Shown here: positions 42,989 to 51,512 of the stretch, in pieces
Numbering within the stretch: position 1 is the stretch's first letter
Layout of the letters: the number at the start of each line of letters is the position of its first letter
Origin: Galbitalea sp036271875
Lineage (GTDB): Bacteria > Actinomycetota > Actinomycetes > Actinomycetales > Microbacteriaceae
Assembly: GCA_036271875.1 (NCBI GenBank)
Contig: DATAZU010000004.1
Coordinates: forward strand, 9,452 to 73,451
Reading direction: 5' to 3'
Length of the DNA stretch: 64,000 nucleotides
Notes under the pieces: model-generated
Told to the model about the DNA's origin: nothing
Seen by the model: only the letters and a program-made list of their open reading frames with translations
Database searches by the model: none
Made by a program: the position numbers and the translations under genes

Positions 42989-44410
42989 TCAGGCCAGCTC
43001 GAACGTGACCTGGCCCGTGGGGACGTCTGCCTGCACGAGTTTCGCGCGAATCACGCTGCCGTCGACGAGCGCGCCATTGCAGTGCCCGGTCACCGCTGGC
43101 TCGGTCAGTTGGATGCTCCCGCCCGTCTTGCTGAGCGAAATCACCGTCGCGTCGAAGGTCTCGCCGACGTGGCTCGACAGCAGCGCAGCTTCGACCGTGT
43201 CGAGGGCGCGGTGCTCGAAGAGGCTGGTTACCTCAGACGAGTGCTCCATGAGGCCGGGCAGGGTTGGCAGTGCTTCGCGCGCCCAGGCCGGAATCTCACG
43301 GCCGTTCGCGATTGCCTCGCACACGACCAGCACGAATCGGTCGATGAGGCGACGCAGGGGAGCGGTTGCGTGCGTGTACGAGGCTCCGACGGCGGCCTGC
43401 ACGAGCCCCGTAGGTACGCTGCCATCGAAGGCGGTGTACCCCGCGCCGCGGAACAGCGAGCCGGCCGCGTGCATAATCGCGAGTTGCCTGGGGTCCGTCG
43501 TGTCTAGTGCGCGCAGGTACGCGCCGTAGGCCTGATCCGCGGGCCACGGCCGACCGAGGGCAACGGTCTGGCGCCGGAACTTATCGCTCGCCCACTGCTG
43601 GGGTGCAGGCATCGTCCGAAGAATCCCGACCTTCGCTCCGATCATGAGCTCGGCCGCCGCCATGCCGGTGAGCAGCGAGAGCTGGGCGTTCCAGTCCTCG
43701 GAAGGCTGTGGCTGGCGCCGGACCAGTCGATATCCGCCGCTCACCTCATCCACCTCCGTTTCCGGCAGGGTCAGGTTCGCGGCGCCACGCGCGAGCTCGA
43801 GTTGGATCCGCTTCAGGCCGATCTCCTTGAGCAGCGCGAGGTTGGTATCGGCTGTACCGCCGTCGATGGCGGCCTGGACTCCAACGTAGTCGAGCTTCGC
43901 GACGCTCTTGATTCGTGCGCGCTGCAGCTTCGTCGAGACGACGTTGGCCGCGGCATCCAGCCCAAAGTCCCAGACAAACGCCCCGCGAACCTGGCCCGGG
44001 AGCAGGGAGGTTGCACCGTTGCTGAGCACGAGTGGATGGAGCGGGATGGGTCCATCCGGCGGGTAAATCGTCTGGCCGCGTCTGCGCGTCTCGGCGTCGA
44101 GGGCGCCGCCGGGCGTCACGAAGGACGGAACATCCGCAATCGCGTAGCGAACGCGATACCCGTCGCCTTCGCGTTCGAGATAGAGAGCCTGGTCGAGGTC
44201 GAGGGATCCGACCGGATCGATCGTGACGAACGGGACGTCCGTGTTGTCGATGTCGGAAAGCACCGGATGCGCGGCCGCTGCATCCGCTTCCGCCTGCGCG
44301 TCTGCCGGGTAGTCGCGGGAGATCTTCAGTCCGGCGGGAATGGCGGCCAGCGCCTCGGCGAGCGGACCAGTGGCCGGAGCCACCATGAGGCGAATCAGCG
44401 TGGACGGCAC
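42989..44410 (-). CDS. RNB-domain exoribonuclease (RNase II family)
   Basis: 473 residues from the GTG at 44410; an internal ATG at 44386 is possible. The RNB catalytic motif is near the start: TDVPFVTIDPVGSLDLDQAL, with the clustered Asp residues that bind magnesium. Later conserved parts include HPLVLSNGATSLLPGQ and THATAPLRRLIDRF. It lacks the N-terminal cold-shock domains and a clear C-terminal S1 domain of RNase II/R, so it is the short actinobacterial form. Degrades RNA from 3' to 5'. Followed upstream on the same strand by the DoxX and mutY genes. Confidence 0.92.
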   Translation of the reverse strand: MPSTLIRLMVAPATGPLAEALAAIPAGLKISRDYPADAQAEADAAAAHPVLSDIDNTDVPFVTIDPVGSLDLDQALYLEREGDGYRVRYAIADVPSFVTPGGALDAETRRRGQTIYPPDGPIPLHPLVLSNGATSLLPGQVRGAFVWDFGLDAAANVVSTKLQRARIKSVAKLDYVGVQAAIDGGTADTNLALLKEIGLKRIQLELARGAANLTLPETEVDEVSGGYRLVRRQPQPSEDWNAQLSLLTGMAAAELMIGAKVGILRTMPAPQQWASDKFRRQTVALGRPWPADQAYGAYLRALDTTDPRQLAIMHAAGSLFRGAGYTAFDGSVPTGLVQAAVGASYTHATAPLRRLIDRFVLVVCEAIANGREIPAWAREALPTLPGLMEHSSEVTSLFEHRALDTVEAALLSSHVGETFDATVISLSKTGGSIQLTEPAVTGHCNGALVDGSVIRAKLVQADVPTGQVTFELA

Positions 44411-44439
44411 GGGGGCAAGCCTAGCCGCGCTCGAGCGGC

Positions 44440-44802
44440 CTACTTCAGGGCGAGCGTTTCCAGCACGATGGTGACTACTGTCAGCACGAGAAGCACGATG
44501 TCCGCGATTCCCTCGCGCAGGATCGCCTGGTCTCTGGCGCGGAGCCGGAAGATGAGCGCTCCGATCATGAGCAGCGCGACGCCGATCGAAGCGGCGAGTC
44601 CGAATGGCACAAACCAGATTCCCCAGATGAGCCCGACAACCGCTGCGATCTCGAGGACTCCGATAATGCGCCAAAATACGGGATGCACCGACAGCTTCTC
44701 CCGGTTCGCGTGGGCATACGGCAGGCCGAGAACTTTGCCACCGCCGGTCACGAGAAGCAGGAGAGCAAGAACGACGGACAGGATGATGCGGGCGAGCTCC
44801 AT
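44440..44802 (-). CDS. DoxX-like four-helix membrane protein
   Basis: 120 residues with four membrane segments (about 4-23, 45-64, 70-88 and 98-117). The Gly-rich TGGGKVLGLPYAHANREKL after the first helix is the DoxX signature. Such proteins are linked to thiol/redox balance at the membrane, but the role is not set. Lies between mutY and the RNB gene on the same strand with gaps of 18 and 29 bp, so the three may share a transcript. Confidence 0.85.
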   Translation of the reverse strand: MELARIILSVVLALLLLVTGGGKVLGLPYAHANREKLSVHPVFWRIIGVLEIAAVVGLIWGIWFVPFGLAASIGVALLMIGALIFRLRARDQAILREGIADIVLLVLTVVTIVLETLALK

Positions 44803-44820
44803 GATTCGAGACTCTACCGC

Positions 44821-45687
44821 CTAGGGCAGCGCGTAGCCGGTCTCGGGCGTGCCAACGACCAGCCCATCGAGCAGGAGTCCGTCGAGCGCACGACCGCGTT
44901 GCGCGGCATCCGGCCAGAGCGCATCAAGCTGGTTCGACGGCAGCGCGCCGCGCGCCTCGCGGAGAGCAGCGAGCAGGACGCCGCGCACCTGACGATCGGA
45001 GCCCTCGTATCTCTTCTGCGTCGCGCGCTTCGCGCCCGTGTATGACGGATACCCATCCGATCGCCACGCGCACTGGTCAGCGATCGGGCACTCGTCGCAG
45101 CGAGGCGACCGCGCGGTGCAGACAACCGCTCCGAGTTCCATGACGGCAGCGTTGAAGGTTCTGGCCGCGGTTGGGTTGGCGGGGAGTTGGGCATTCATCG
45201 CCTCCAGATCCCTGCGGGTGGATGCCGGAGCCGCCTCGGCGTTACCGTCTATCGCTCGGGCGAGAACCCGCCGAACGTTGGTGTCGACGACCGGGCAGCG
45301 AACGCCGTAGGCAAAAGCGGCAACGGCCCGAGCCGTGTACGCACCCACTCCCGGCAGCGCGAGCAACTCGTCGACGTCCGCGGGCACGATCCCGCCGTGA
45401 TTCCTCGTGATGGCGACCGCTGCAGCGTGCAGATTGAGTGCTCGGCGCGGATAACCCAGTCGCTCCCAGGCGCGGACCGCGTCGCCTGCGGGCGCCGCGG
45501 CGAGCGAGGCCGGGGTAGGCCAGCGTTCGAGCCACTGCGTGAGCCTCGGAATCACTCGCGCGACCGGGGTCTGCTGCAGCATGATCTCGCTCACCAGGAT
45601 TCCCCAGGCCGGATACCCATCGGCGCGCCACGGGAGATCGCGCTTGTTGCGGTCAAACCAGTCGTTCACCGCCGGAGCAATCGCCAC
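44821..45687 (-). CDS. mutY: A/G-specific adenine DNA glycosylase
   Basis: 288 residues, GTG start. Removes adenine paired with 8-oxoguanine. Catalytic Glu in SEIMLQQTPV, helix-hairpin-helix LPGVGAYTARAV, catalytic Asp in CPVVDTNVRRV, and the [4Fe-4S] ligands as C-x6-C-x2-C-x5-C (CTARSPRCDECPIADQC). The C-terminal part after the cluster is short (about 75 residues) and lacks a full NUDIX-like domain for 8-oxoG recognition, as in several actinobacteria. Divergent from the P-loop kinase gene, 37 bp away. Confidence 0.94.
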   Translation of the reverse strand: MAIAPAVNDWFDRNKRDLPWRADGYPAWGILVSEIMLQQTPVARVIPRLTQWLERWPTPASLAAAPAGDAVRAWERLGYPRRALNLHAAAVAITRNHGGIVPADVDELLALPGVGAYTARAVAAFAYGVRCPVVDTNVRRVLARAIDGNAEAAPASTRRDLEAMNAQLPANPTAARTFNAAVMELGAVVCTARSPRCDECPIADQCAWRSDGYPSYTGAKRATQKRYEGSDRQVRGVLLAALREARGALPSNQLDALWPDAAQRGRALDGLLLDGLVVGTPETGYALP

Positions 45688-45688
45688 G

Positions 45689-45714
45689 GTGCAAATCTAG
45701 AGCGTGCAAATCTA
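45689..45714. repeat. Direct repeats between mutY and kinase gene
   Basis: GTGCAAATCTA occurs at 45689-45699 and 45704-45714, 15 bp apart, filling most of the 37-bp divergent gap. Could carry the -10 elements of both promoters or a binding site. Seen directly; role inferred. Confidence 0.6.
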
Positions 45715-45724
45715 AACTGAAGCC

Positions 45725-46453
45725 ATGGTCCCGAAGGCAACGGCAAGTACGGAAAGTTCCAGGAGCACTGCGGCTCACGTCGAGCCGAACGATCGGCCGC
45801 ACTTCCGGCCGTCGAAGAAGGACGTGATTGCGGCGCTCGCCGACGAGATCCTGCACAACTACGGTAAGGGTCGTGTGATCGTCGCCGTGGACGGCGTGGA
45901 TGGCGCGGGTAAGACTGAATTCGCAAACGCGCTCGCGGCGCAGCTGGCGATCGGGCACCGTGCGGTATTTCGCGCATCCATCGACGACTTCCACATGCCG
46001 CGCGTGCGCCGCTACGCGAAAGGCAAGTCCTCGCCCGAGGGGTTCTATCTCGACTCCTACGACTACCCGACGTTCAAGCGGATGCTCACCGAACCGTTCA
46101 GAACGGGCTGGATCGGTTCGTTCAACCTTCGCGCATTCGACCTGAAACGCGACGTGCCGTTCGAGCCCGTATGGTCATCCGGTCCGCAGGATGCGATCCT
46201 CATCATCGACGGCATCTTCCTGAACCGGCCAGAACTGCGCGGAATCTGGAACTACTCGATCTGGCTCGACGTCGATTCCGACGTTGCAGCGGCGAGGATG
46301 CTCGAGCGCGACGGCCGCTCGCCGAATCCCGAGCGATACACCGACGGCCAGAAGCTCTATCTGAAAGAGGCCAACCCGCGCGAGGCGGCGACGGCCATCG
46401 TCGACAACAGCGACTTCGACCATCCGCGTCGCATCTTCGCCGACTCCTGCTAA
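45725..46453 (+). CDS. Uridine kinase-like P-loop kinase
   Basis: 242 residues. P-loop DGVDGAGKTEFA (about 60-71), substrate region RASIDDFHMPRVRRY, and LIIDGIFLNRPEL as Walker B. Resembles uridine kinase/phosphoribulokinase-like proteins of actinobacteria, which lack close biochemical study, so nucleoside specificity is uncertain. The first 40 residues are poorly conserved and the ATG at 45725 may not be the true start. Ends in the long palindrome at 46452 that probably serves as a terminator. Confidence 0.85.
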   Translation: MVPKATASTESSRSTAAHVEPNDRPHFRPSKKDVIAALADEILHNYGKGRVIVAVDGVDGAGKTEFANALAAQLAIGHRAVFRASIDDFHMPRVRRYAKGKSSPEGFYLDSYDYPTFKRMLTEPFRTGWIGSFNLRAFDLKRDVPFEPVWSSGPQDAILIIDGIFLNRPELRGIWNYSIWLDVDSDVAAARMLERDGRSPNPERYTDGQKLYLKEANPREAATAIVDNSDFDHPRRIFADSC

Positions 46454-46527
46454 AACTCCGTGAGAGGTCCCAATCGACCCATTCCGGATGAGTTTTAAGG
46501 GTCGTTTGGGCCCTCTCACGGAGTTTT
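46452..46527. terminator. Bidirectional terminator-like long hairpin
   Basis: AAAACTCCGTGAGAGG (46452-46467) pairs perfectly with CCTCTCACGGAGTTTT (46512-46527). The stem runs on inward to 46480/46499 with two mismatches, giving about 29 positions and an 18-nt loop. The A-run on one side and T-run on the other suit termination in both directions between two convergent genes. The kinase stop lies at its left edge, and the last four codons of the reductase lie in its right arm. Confidence 0.75.
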
Positions 46528-47505
46528 GAGGCGGGCGACGACCTCGCCAGGGCTCAGGAACGTTCCCGTGTTCTCGACCTCGTGCACCAGTTCGACGAGA
46601 GTCGCATTGACCGGAGCCTGCGCACCGATCGCAGCAGCGGCATCCACCACTGCGCCATTGAGGTAATCGATCTCGGTTCGTGCCCCGCGCCGGATGCTCT
46701 GCAGCGTCGAGCCCGGATTCGGTGTCGCACCCATCCGGCGCGCCATCAGCTTCGGCAGCGACTCTGCTAGTGCCAGCGGCGCGGCGGCGAATAGTCGAAG
46801 TCGCGCATTGCTGAGGCCCTGCAGGCTCTCGAAGCGGATGCCTGACTTGCGACCGATGGTCACGTTCTCGCGCATGCTCACGGTCAGGATGCGTCGAAGA
46901 CCCGCGTCTGCGACAACCTCCTGCACGCTCAGCCCAGTGATGGCGGGGAGCGCGTTGACCTGGTTGACGACGAGCTTGGTCCACTGGGCGCCGACGAAGT
47001 TGCCGATCAGCCGGGTCGGCATGAAGGGGTCGAGGATGCTCACCACGTAGCGCGCGGGCAACTCGCCTCCGCCTCCGATGAACGTCGGGCCGGGCGTGGT
47101 GATGGCGATGTGCCCCGGTCCAACGAGCGATGTCGCGTACACGGCGAGCCCGCCGAGGATGTCAGAACGGGGCAGTAGTGGCCTGGTCGCGCTGATCGAC
47201 TTGAGGCCGTTCTGCACCACGACAACCGGTACGCCGTTCAGTAGTCGCGCGCTGCCAAGGATGGCGGCCCGAGCATCGAGCGCCTTGGTCGCGATGATCG
47301 CGAGCTCCGGAGCCCTGGTCAGAGCCTCACTGGCCTCGACCTCCGCTGTCAGGTCGCCCCACCCGCCGCTGAGGTGGATGCCGCCGGCACGGATCGCGGC
47401 GAGGTTGTCTCCACGCGCGGTTACCTCGACATCGTGACCCGCTGCGGCCGCAAGCGCAGCCATGGCGCCACCGATAGCACCCGCTCCGATGACGCCAATT
47501 CGCAT
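46516..47505 (-). CDS. Ketopantoate reductase-family protein
   Basis: 329 residues. Rossmann start MRIGVIGAGAIGGAMAAL with a perfect G-x-G-x-x-G, Lys in IIATKALDA (the family's catalytic-type lysine), and the C-terminal dimer/helical domain with TKLVVNQVNALPAITG. A good candidate for 2-dehydropantoate 2-reductase in pantothenate synthesis, but the family is often mis-assigned. It follows the drug exporter gene by 21 bp on the same strand, so it may be co-induced with it. C-terminal codons overlap the terminator palindrome. Confidence 0.83.
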   Translation of the reverse strand: MRIGVIGAGAIGGAMAALAAAAGHDVEVTARGDNLAAIRAGGIHLSGGWGDLTAEVEASEALTRAPELAIIATKALDARAAILGSARLLNGVPVVVVQNGLKSISATRPLLPRSDILGGLAVYATSLVGPGHIAITTPGPTFIGGGGELPARYVVSILDPFMPTRLIGNFVGAQWTKLVVNQVNALPAITGLSVQEVVADAGLRRILTVSMRENVTIGRKSGIRFESLQGLSNARLRLFAAAPLALAESLPKLMARRMGATPNPGSTLQSIRRGARTEIDYLNGAVVDAAAAIGAQAPVNATLVELVHEVENTGTFLSPGEVVARLKTP

Positions 47506-47526
47506 GCTCGCGATTTTAGCGGCCCG

Positions 47527-48966
47527 CTATGCGGTGATCTTGGTCTTGCGAACGAGAATGCCGGACGGCAGTGCGAGCGACGCCAAGGTCGTGGCTGCGA
47601 TGACGGATGCACCGACGAGCACGGCGGGGATGGCAGCGTGCACGTAGCCGGTCGGGGTGAGCTGCCCGTTGTCGCCCGTGAAGACGGCGGTGAGCACCGC
47701 GATCCCGAGGGCGATTCCGATCTCGCGGATGGTCGAGTTCACGCCGCTGGCCTTGGCCCTATTCTCTTCGCTCATGGTTGCGAGCACGGCTGTTGAGGAT
47801 GGCGAGAACACGAGGCCCATTCCGATCCCGGCGAGGATGAACGGGTAGAGCATCGTCGTGTACGGCGTGGTCGCTGACATGGTGCCGGCGAGCCAGAACA
47901 ACGCGATCGACTGGCAGGCGAGCCCCACGGCAATCAGCACTCGGGTGCCGACCCGCGGAGCGATGATTCCGGCGATCGGTGCGACGATCATGGGCGCCAT
48001 CGTCCACGGCGTGGTCTCGTAGGCCGCCTGCAGTGGCGTCGCGCCCTGCACGACCTGCAGGAACTGGATGAGGATGAAGACGGCCCCGAACATCCCGAAG
48101 CTAAACCCGAAACCGACGACGTTCGCGATGGAGAAGCTTCGATCGCGGAACAGCCCAAGCGGGATGAGCGGCGCCGAGGTACGGGTCTCCCAGATCAGGA
48201 ATGCGACCAACAGAACACCGCCGCCAATCAGGCCGGTGAGAACCTGGCCGCTGTGCCATCCGGCGTCGTTACCGCGGACGATACCGAAGACAATGCCGAG
48301 CACGCCGAGGCCGACGAGAACCAGGCCGAGAATGTCCGCGCGAAGTCGCGCGCCGAAGCTGTTCGGCAGAGCGATCAGCACCAGCGGGACGGCAATGATG
48401 CCGACCGGGACGTTGATCCAGAAGATGGCTTGCCAGTTCCAGCCCTGAACGACCGCGCCACCGATGAGCGGGCCGAGCGCGACGCCCAGGCCGGCGACGC
48501 CGCCCCAAATACCGATCGCCAGCGGGCGAAGGCGCGGCGCGACCGATCCGGCGAGCAGCGTGAGCGAGAGTGGAAGTAGCGCGGCGCCGCCGATGCCTTC
48601 GAAGGCGCGAGCAACGATCAGCTCGGTGGGGGTGCTGCTGAAACCGGCACCAACGGATGCCAGCGTGAAGACGGAGATACCGATCACGAACAGGGTCCGC
48701 CGGCCGAATCGATCGCCAAGCGCGACGGCCATCAGGATGAAGGCCGCAAATGAGAGCGTGTATGCGTTCACGAACCACTGCAGTTGCTCCACGCTCGCAC
48801 CAAGGTCCTGGTGGATGATCGGAAGGGCGTTGGTCATCACGAGGTTGTCGAGGCTGGCCATGAACATCGGGATACTCGCGGCCACAATGGCGAGCCACAC
48901 CGGGATGCGGCGCCTGCCGCCGGTGGCGACTGCGACATCGTCCTGAACTGTGTCTGTTGCGGTCAT
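47527..48966 (-). CDS. MFS multidrug exporter, DHA2 (14-helix) family
   Basis: 479 residues. About 14 membrane helices; motif A GDRFGRRTLFV between helices 2 and 3, and an EmrB/QacA-like first helix region SLDNLVMTNALPIIHQDLGA. AGGAG lies 7 bp upstream of the ATG. Proton-driven export of drugs or toxic compounds. The divergent TetR gene and the inverted repeat between them (49023-49051) make this a typical self-contained resistance unit. Substrate unknown. Confidence 0.92.
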   Translation of the reverse strand: MTATDTVQDDVAVATGGRRRIPVWLAIVAASIPMFMASLDNLVMTNALPIIHQDLGASVEQLQWFVNAYTLSFAAFILMAVALGDRFGRRTLFVIGISVFTLASVGAGFSSTPTELIVARAFEGIGGAALLPLSLTLLAGSVAPRLRPLAIGIWGGVAGLGVALGPLIGGAVVQGWNWQAIFWINVPVGIIAVPLVLIALPNSFGARLRADILGLVLVGLGVLGIVFGIVRGNDAGWHSGQVLTGLIGGGVLLVAFLIWETRTSAPLIPLGLFRDRSFSIANVVGFGFSFGMFGAVFILIQFLQVVQGATPLQAAYETTPWTMAPMIVAPIAGIIAPRVGTRVLIAVGLACQSIALFWLAGTMSATTPYTTMLYPFILAGIGMGLVFSPSSTAVLATMSEENRAKASGVNSTIREIGIALGIAVLTAVFTGDNGQLTPTGYVHAAIPAVLVGASVIAATTLASLALPSGILVRKTKITA

Positions 48967-49022
48967 TTCGCGCTCCTGGGAGGGAATGGGAGAGTGGCTC
49001 GAGGCGAGCCCATGTAATTGAA

Positions 49023-49051
49023 TGATTACTTATCTGGCACATTAGTAATCA
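49023..49051. promoter_or_regulatory. TetR operator candidate for the exporter
   Basis: TGATTACT (49023-49030) and AGTAATCA (49044-49051) are perfect inverted halves with a 13-bp spacer, in the 94-bp divergent region between exporter and TetR genes. It is the only clear symmetry in that AT-rich stretch and ends 9 bp before the TetR start, so autorepression is likely. Confidence 0.6.
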
Positions 49052-49060
49052 ACTGATAAC

Positions 49061-49681
49061 ATGTCAAGCATGAACACCCGAGCAACGCCGATTCCGAGAA
49101 TGGCGAGCGATGCGCGCCGCATCCTGATTCTCGATGCAGCGACCGAGGTCTTCAGCCATCGCGGCTATGCCGGCGCAACGACAGACCAGATCGCTACCGC
49201 TGCGGAGGTGAGTCAGCCATACGTCGTTCGAATGTTCGGCACCAAGGAGAAGCTGTTCGTCGAGGTGCTTCGCCGCGATCTCGACCGCATGCTCGCCGCA
49301 TTCCGCGCCCAGCTCGGCGTCGAGTCGGACACGCCCCTGCGCGAGCGTCTTGGTCTGGCGTACATAGACCTGCTTCAGGATCGGGGACTTCTGCTCTCGC
49401 TCATGCACGGTTTTGTGCTCGGCTCCGATCCCGTAATCGGCGACCTCGCGCGCTCGGGATTCCTCGATGTCTATCGCTTCCTCAAGAACGAGGCGGGATT
49501 CTCGGCCGATGACGCAACGACCTTTATGGCGCAGGGCATGCTGCTCAACACGCTGCTTGGCATGCGGATGACCGACAAATACGACACGGATGAGGATGCT
49601 CGCGAGCTCCTTGGCTGCGTCCTGCATGCGAAGCTGGATTTCATGCTCCAGGTCGCGAACCAGTCGCCCGCCGTCGTCTAG
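49061..49681 (+). CDS. TetR-family regulator of the exporter
   Basis: 206 residues from the ATG at 49061 (ATG at 49070 also possible). The helix-turn-helix (about 20-62) includes TEVFSHRGYAGATTDQIATAA and ends in VVRMFGTKEKLF, where the usual L-Y-x-H/Y-F is replaced by VVRMF. C-terminal ligand-binding domain of about 140 residues. Divergent from the DHA2 exporter, which it probably represses until a substrate binds. Confidence 0.9.
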   Translation: MSSMNTRATPIPRMASDARRILILDAATEVFSHRGYAGATTDQIATAAEVSQPYVVRMFGTKEKLFVEVLRRDLDRMLAAFRAQLGVESDTPLRERLGLAYIDLLQDRGLLLSLMHGFVLGSDPVIGDLARSGFLDVYRFLKNEAGFSADDATTFMAQGMLLNTLLGMRMTDKYDTDEDARELLGCVLHAKLDFMLQVANQSPAVV

Positions 49682-49689
49682 CGGGGACC

Positions 49690-50634
49690 GTGCGGCAAAC
49701 TACTGCAATGAGTACTTCGGGGGTCATGCTCGTCGATAAACCGGCGGGCATCACCAGTCACGATGTCGTTTCGAGGGTTCGCCGCATCGCCGGTACCCGG
49801 AAAGTCGGCCACGCCGGCACGCTCGACCCAATGGCGACAGGACTTCTCATCATTGGCATCGACGGCTCGACTCGGCTCCTGACCTATCTGGTTGGCCTGG
49901 ACAAGCAGTACCTTGCGACCATCCGTCTCGGCTGGGCGACGACCACCGATGATGCCGATGGCGAGCCGCTCCGCCCCCCTGCGGATACCAGCGGCGTCAC
50001 GGCCGACGGCATCCGCGAAGCGATTCGCCCTCTCACCGGCAGGATCTCGCAGATTCCGAGCGCGGTCAGCGCCATCAAGGTCGACGGCAGGCGCTCATAC
50101 GACCGTGTCCGCGACGGCGAAGACGTTGTGCTCGCCGCACGCACGGTGACGGTATCCGCCTTCGACGTGCTCGATACTCGGCTTGGGTCTCACGGCGTTG
50201 AACTGGATGTTCGGGTCGACTGTTCGTCCGGGACATACATCCGTGCCCTGGCACGCGACCTCGGTGCCACCCTCGGCGTCGGCGGACATCTCATCGCGCT
50301 GCGACGCACCCGCGTCGGGCCATTCCGTATCGAGGATGCCACGCCGCTTCCCGAGCGTGATGAGTCCGGTACGGCCCTGCTGGAGAGCGTGCTCGCTCCG
50401 GCATCCGCAGCGAGACGGCTGTTCCCGGACGTAATTCTCACCGGAGGGGAGCGGATAGAACTGCAGCAGGGCAAGAGGCCAAGGCTGAGCGCTCTCGAGG
50501 GTGCGCTGGCCAACAGTCCTGGCCCGATCGCAGCTATCGGAGAGGATGGCGAGTTGACCGGCCTGATCTCGGCATCCGCGGGCGTCGCGAAGGTTCTCGT
50601 CAATTTTCCCACCGACGCGGGCGGCGCGGCATGA
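49690..50634 (+). CDS. truB: tRNA pseudouridine-55 synthase
   Basis: 314 residues from the GTG at 49690; the ATG at 49708 is the other option and neither has a well-spaced ribosome site. Makes pseudouridine 55 in the T-loop of tRNAs. Catalytic Asp in HAGTLDPMATGLL; also LVDKPAGITSHDVV, the Y-D-R motif in RRSYDRVRDGE, and CSSGTYIRALARDLG. C-terminal PUA-like domain. Usually follows rbfA; here about 8 kb of other genes lie between. Overlaps the next gene by 4 bp. Confidence 0.96.
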   Translation: MRQTTAMSTSGVMLVDKPAGITSHDVVSRVRRIAGTRKVGHAGTLDPMATGLLIIGIDGSTRLLTYLVGLDKQYLATIRLGWATTTDDADGEPLRPPADTSGVTADGIREAIRPLTGRISQIPSAVSAIKVDGRRSYDRVRDGEDVVLAARTVTVSAFDVLDTRLGSHGVELDVRVDCSSGTYIRALARDLGATLGVGGHLIALRRTRVGPFRIEDATPLPERDESGTALLESVLAPASAARRLFPDVILTGGERIELQQGKRPRLSALEGALANSPGPIAAIGEDGELTGLISASAGVAKVLVNFPTDAGGAA

Positions 50635-50996
50635 TCCTCTGGTACGCCGGTATTGAGGTCGGCATCGCGGCGGCGGCGGGCGTCCTCTGCGTGATCCTGG
50701 GCCTCTTCGGTAGAAAGCCCGGCGACCTGACGATGGGTGCCGTGGTATTCGTCGAGCTGCTGTTGCTCGCGCAACTGGCTATTGCCATCGCCTCTCCCTT
50801 CGCGGGCAATTCGCCGGCGGGCAGCATCCTCGAGTTCTACCTGTATCTGATCGTCGCCCTGATCATCCCTCTGATCGCCGGATTCTGGGCGCTCATCGAA
50901 CGAGACCGCTGGAGCCTCGTCGTGCTCGGCATCGCCTGCCTCGCGATCGCGGTCATGGTCGTGCGCATGAACATCATCTGGACAGTTCAGACCTAA
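50631..50996 (+). CDS. Four-helix membrane protein
   Basis: 121 residues, ATG overlapping the truB stop. Four hydrophobic helices (about 4-25, 36-57, 69-88 and 95-113) and almost no soluble part. I do not recognise a family; it recurs as a small membrane protein between truB and ribF in related actinobacteria as far as I recall, but that is not checked. Probably translated with truB. The next gene codes for another membrane protein, so the two may form a complex. Confidence 0.72.
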   Translation: MILWYAGIEVGIAAAAGVLCVILGLFGRKPGDLTMGAVVFVELLLLAQLAIAIASPFAGNSPAGSILEFYLYLIVALIIPLIAGFWALIERDRWSLVVLGIACLAIAVMVVRMNIIWTVQT

Positions 50997-51010
50997 TAGG
51001 GTTGGACGCG

Positions 51011-51511
51011 ATGTCAACGACTCCGACCGCGCCGGCCGACGCCGGGCCCACTCCGGATCACGCGGCGAAACCGCGTCGCCGGTTTGGCGTTGGCGCGGTA
51101 CTGATCACCGTCTATGCGATCCTCGCCATCGGCGCCACGTCGCGTGCGGTTGTGCAGATGGCGACGGTCTACCCCGAGGCTCGGATCCCAATCACCCTTT
51201 CAGCGGTATCGGCCGTTATCTACATTGTCGCGACGCTCGCACTCATCCTTCCGGGCCGTGCCTGGTATCGGATTGCGTGGATCACGATCAGCATCGAACT
51301 CGTTGGCGTTCTCGTGGTTGGGACCCTCAGCTATGTCGACACCGCGATCTTTACGTTCGAGGCGCAGAAAGCGGCGGATGGCGCGGTGTGGTCGTACTTC
51401 GGTATCGGCTACCTCTACATCCCCGTTGTTCTCCCAATCCTCGGCATGATCTGGCTGCGCAGTCGGCGCGGTCAATCCACCCACCGGCTGAGTCCGCCCG
51501 CCGAGGTCTGA
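51011..51511 (+). CDS. Four-helix membrane protein with Pro-rich N-terminus
   Basis: 166 residues from the ATG at 51011 (a TTG at 51002 would add three). A short Thr/Ala/Pro-rich cytosolic start, then four membrane helices (about 28-48, 62-80, 88-107 and 130-148) and a basic tail. No domain recognised. Sits 1 bp before ribF and after another small membrane protein, all in the same direction as truB, so cotranscribed with riboflavin and tRNA-modification genes without an evident link. Confidence 0.72.
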   Translation: MSTTPTAPADAGPTPDHAAKPRRRFGVGAVLITVYAILAIGATSRAVVQMATVYPEARIPITLSAVSAVIYIVATLALILPGRAWYRIAWITISIELVGVLVVGTLSYVDTAIFTFEAQKAADGAVWSYFGIGYLYIPVVLPILGMIWLRSRRGQSTHRLSPPAEV

Positions 51512-51512
51512 G

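Noticed and set aside
43802..44824. Plus-strand frame of 340 codons
   Set aside because: Antisense to the RNB ribonuclease and DoxX genes; no ribosome site or domain.
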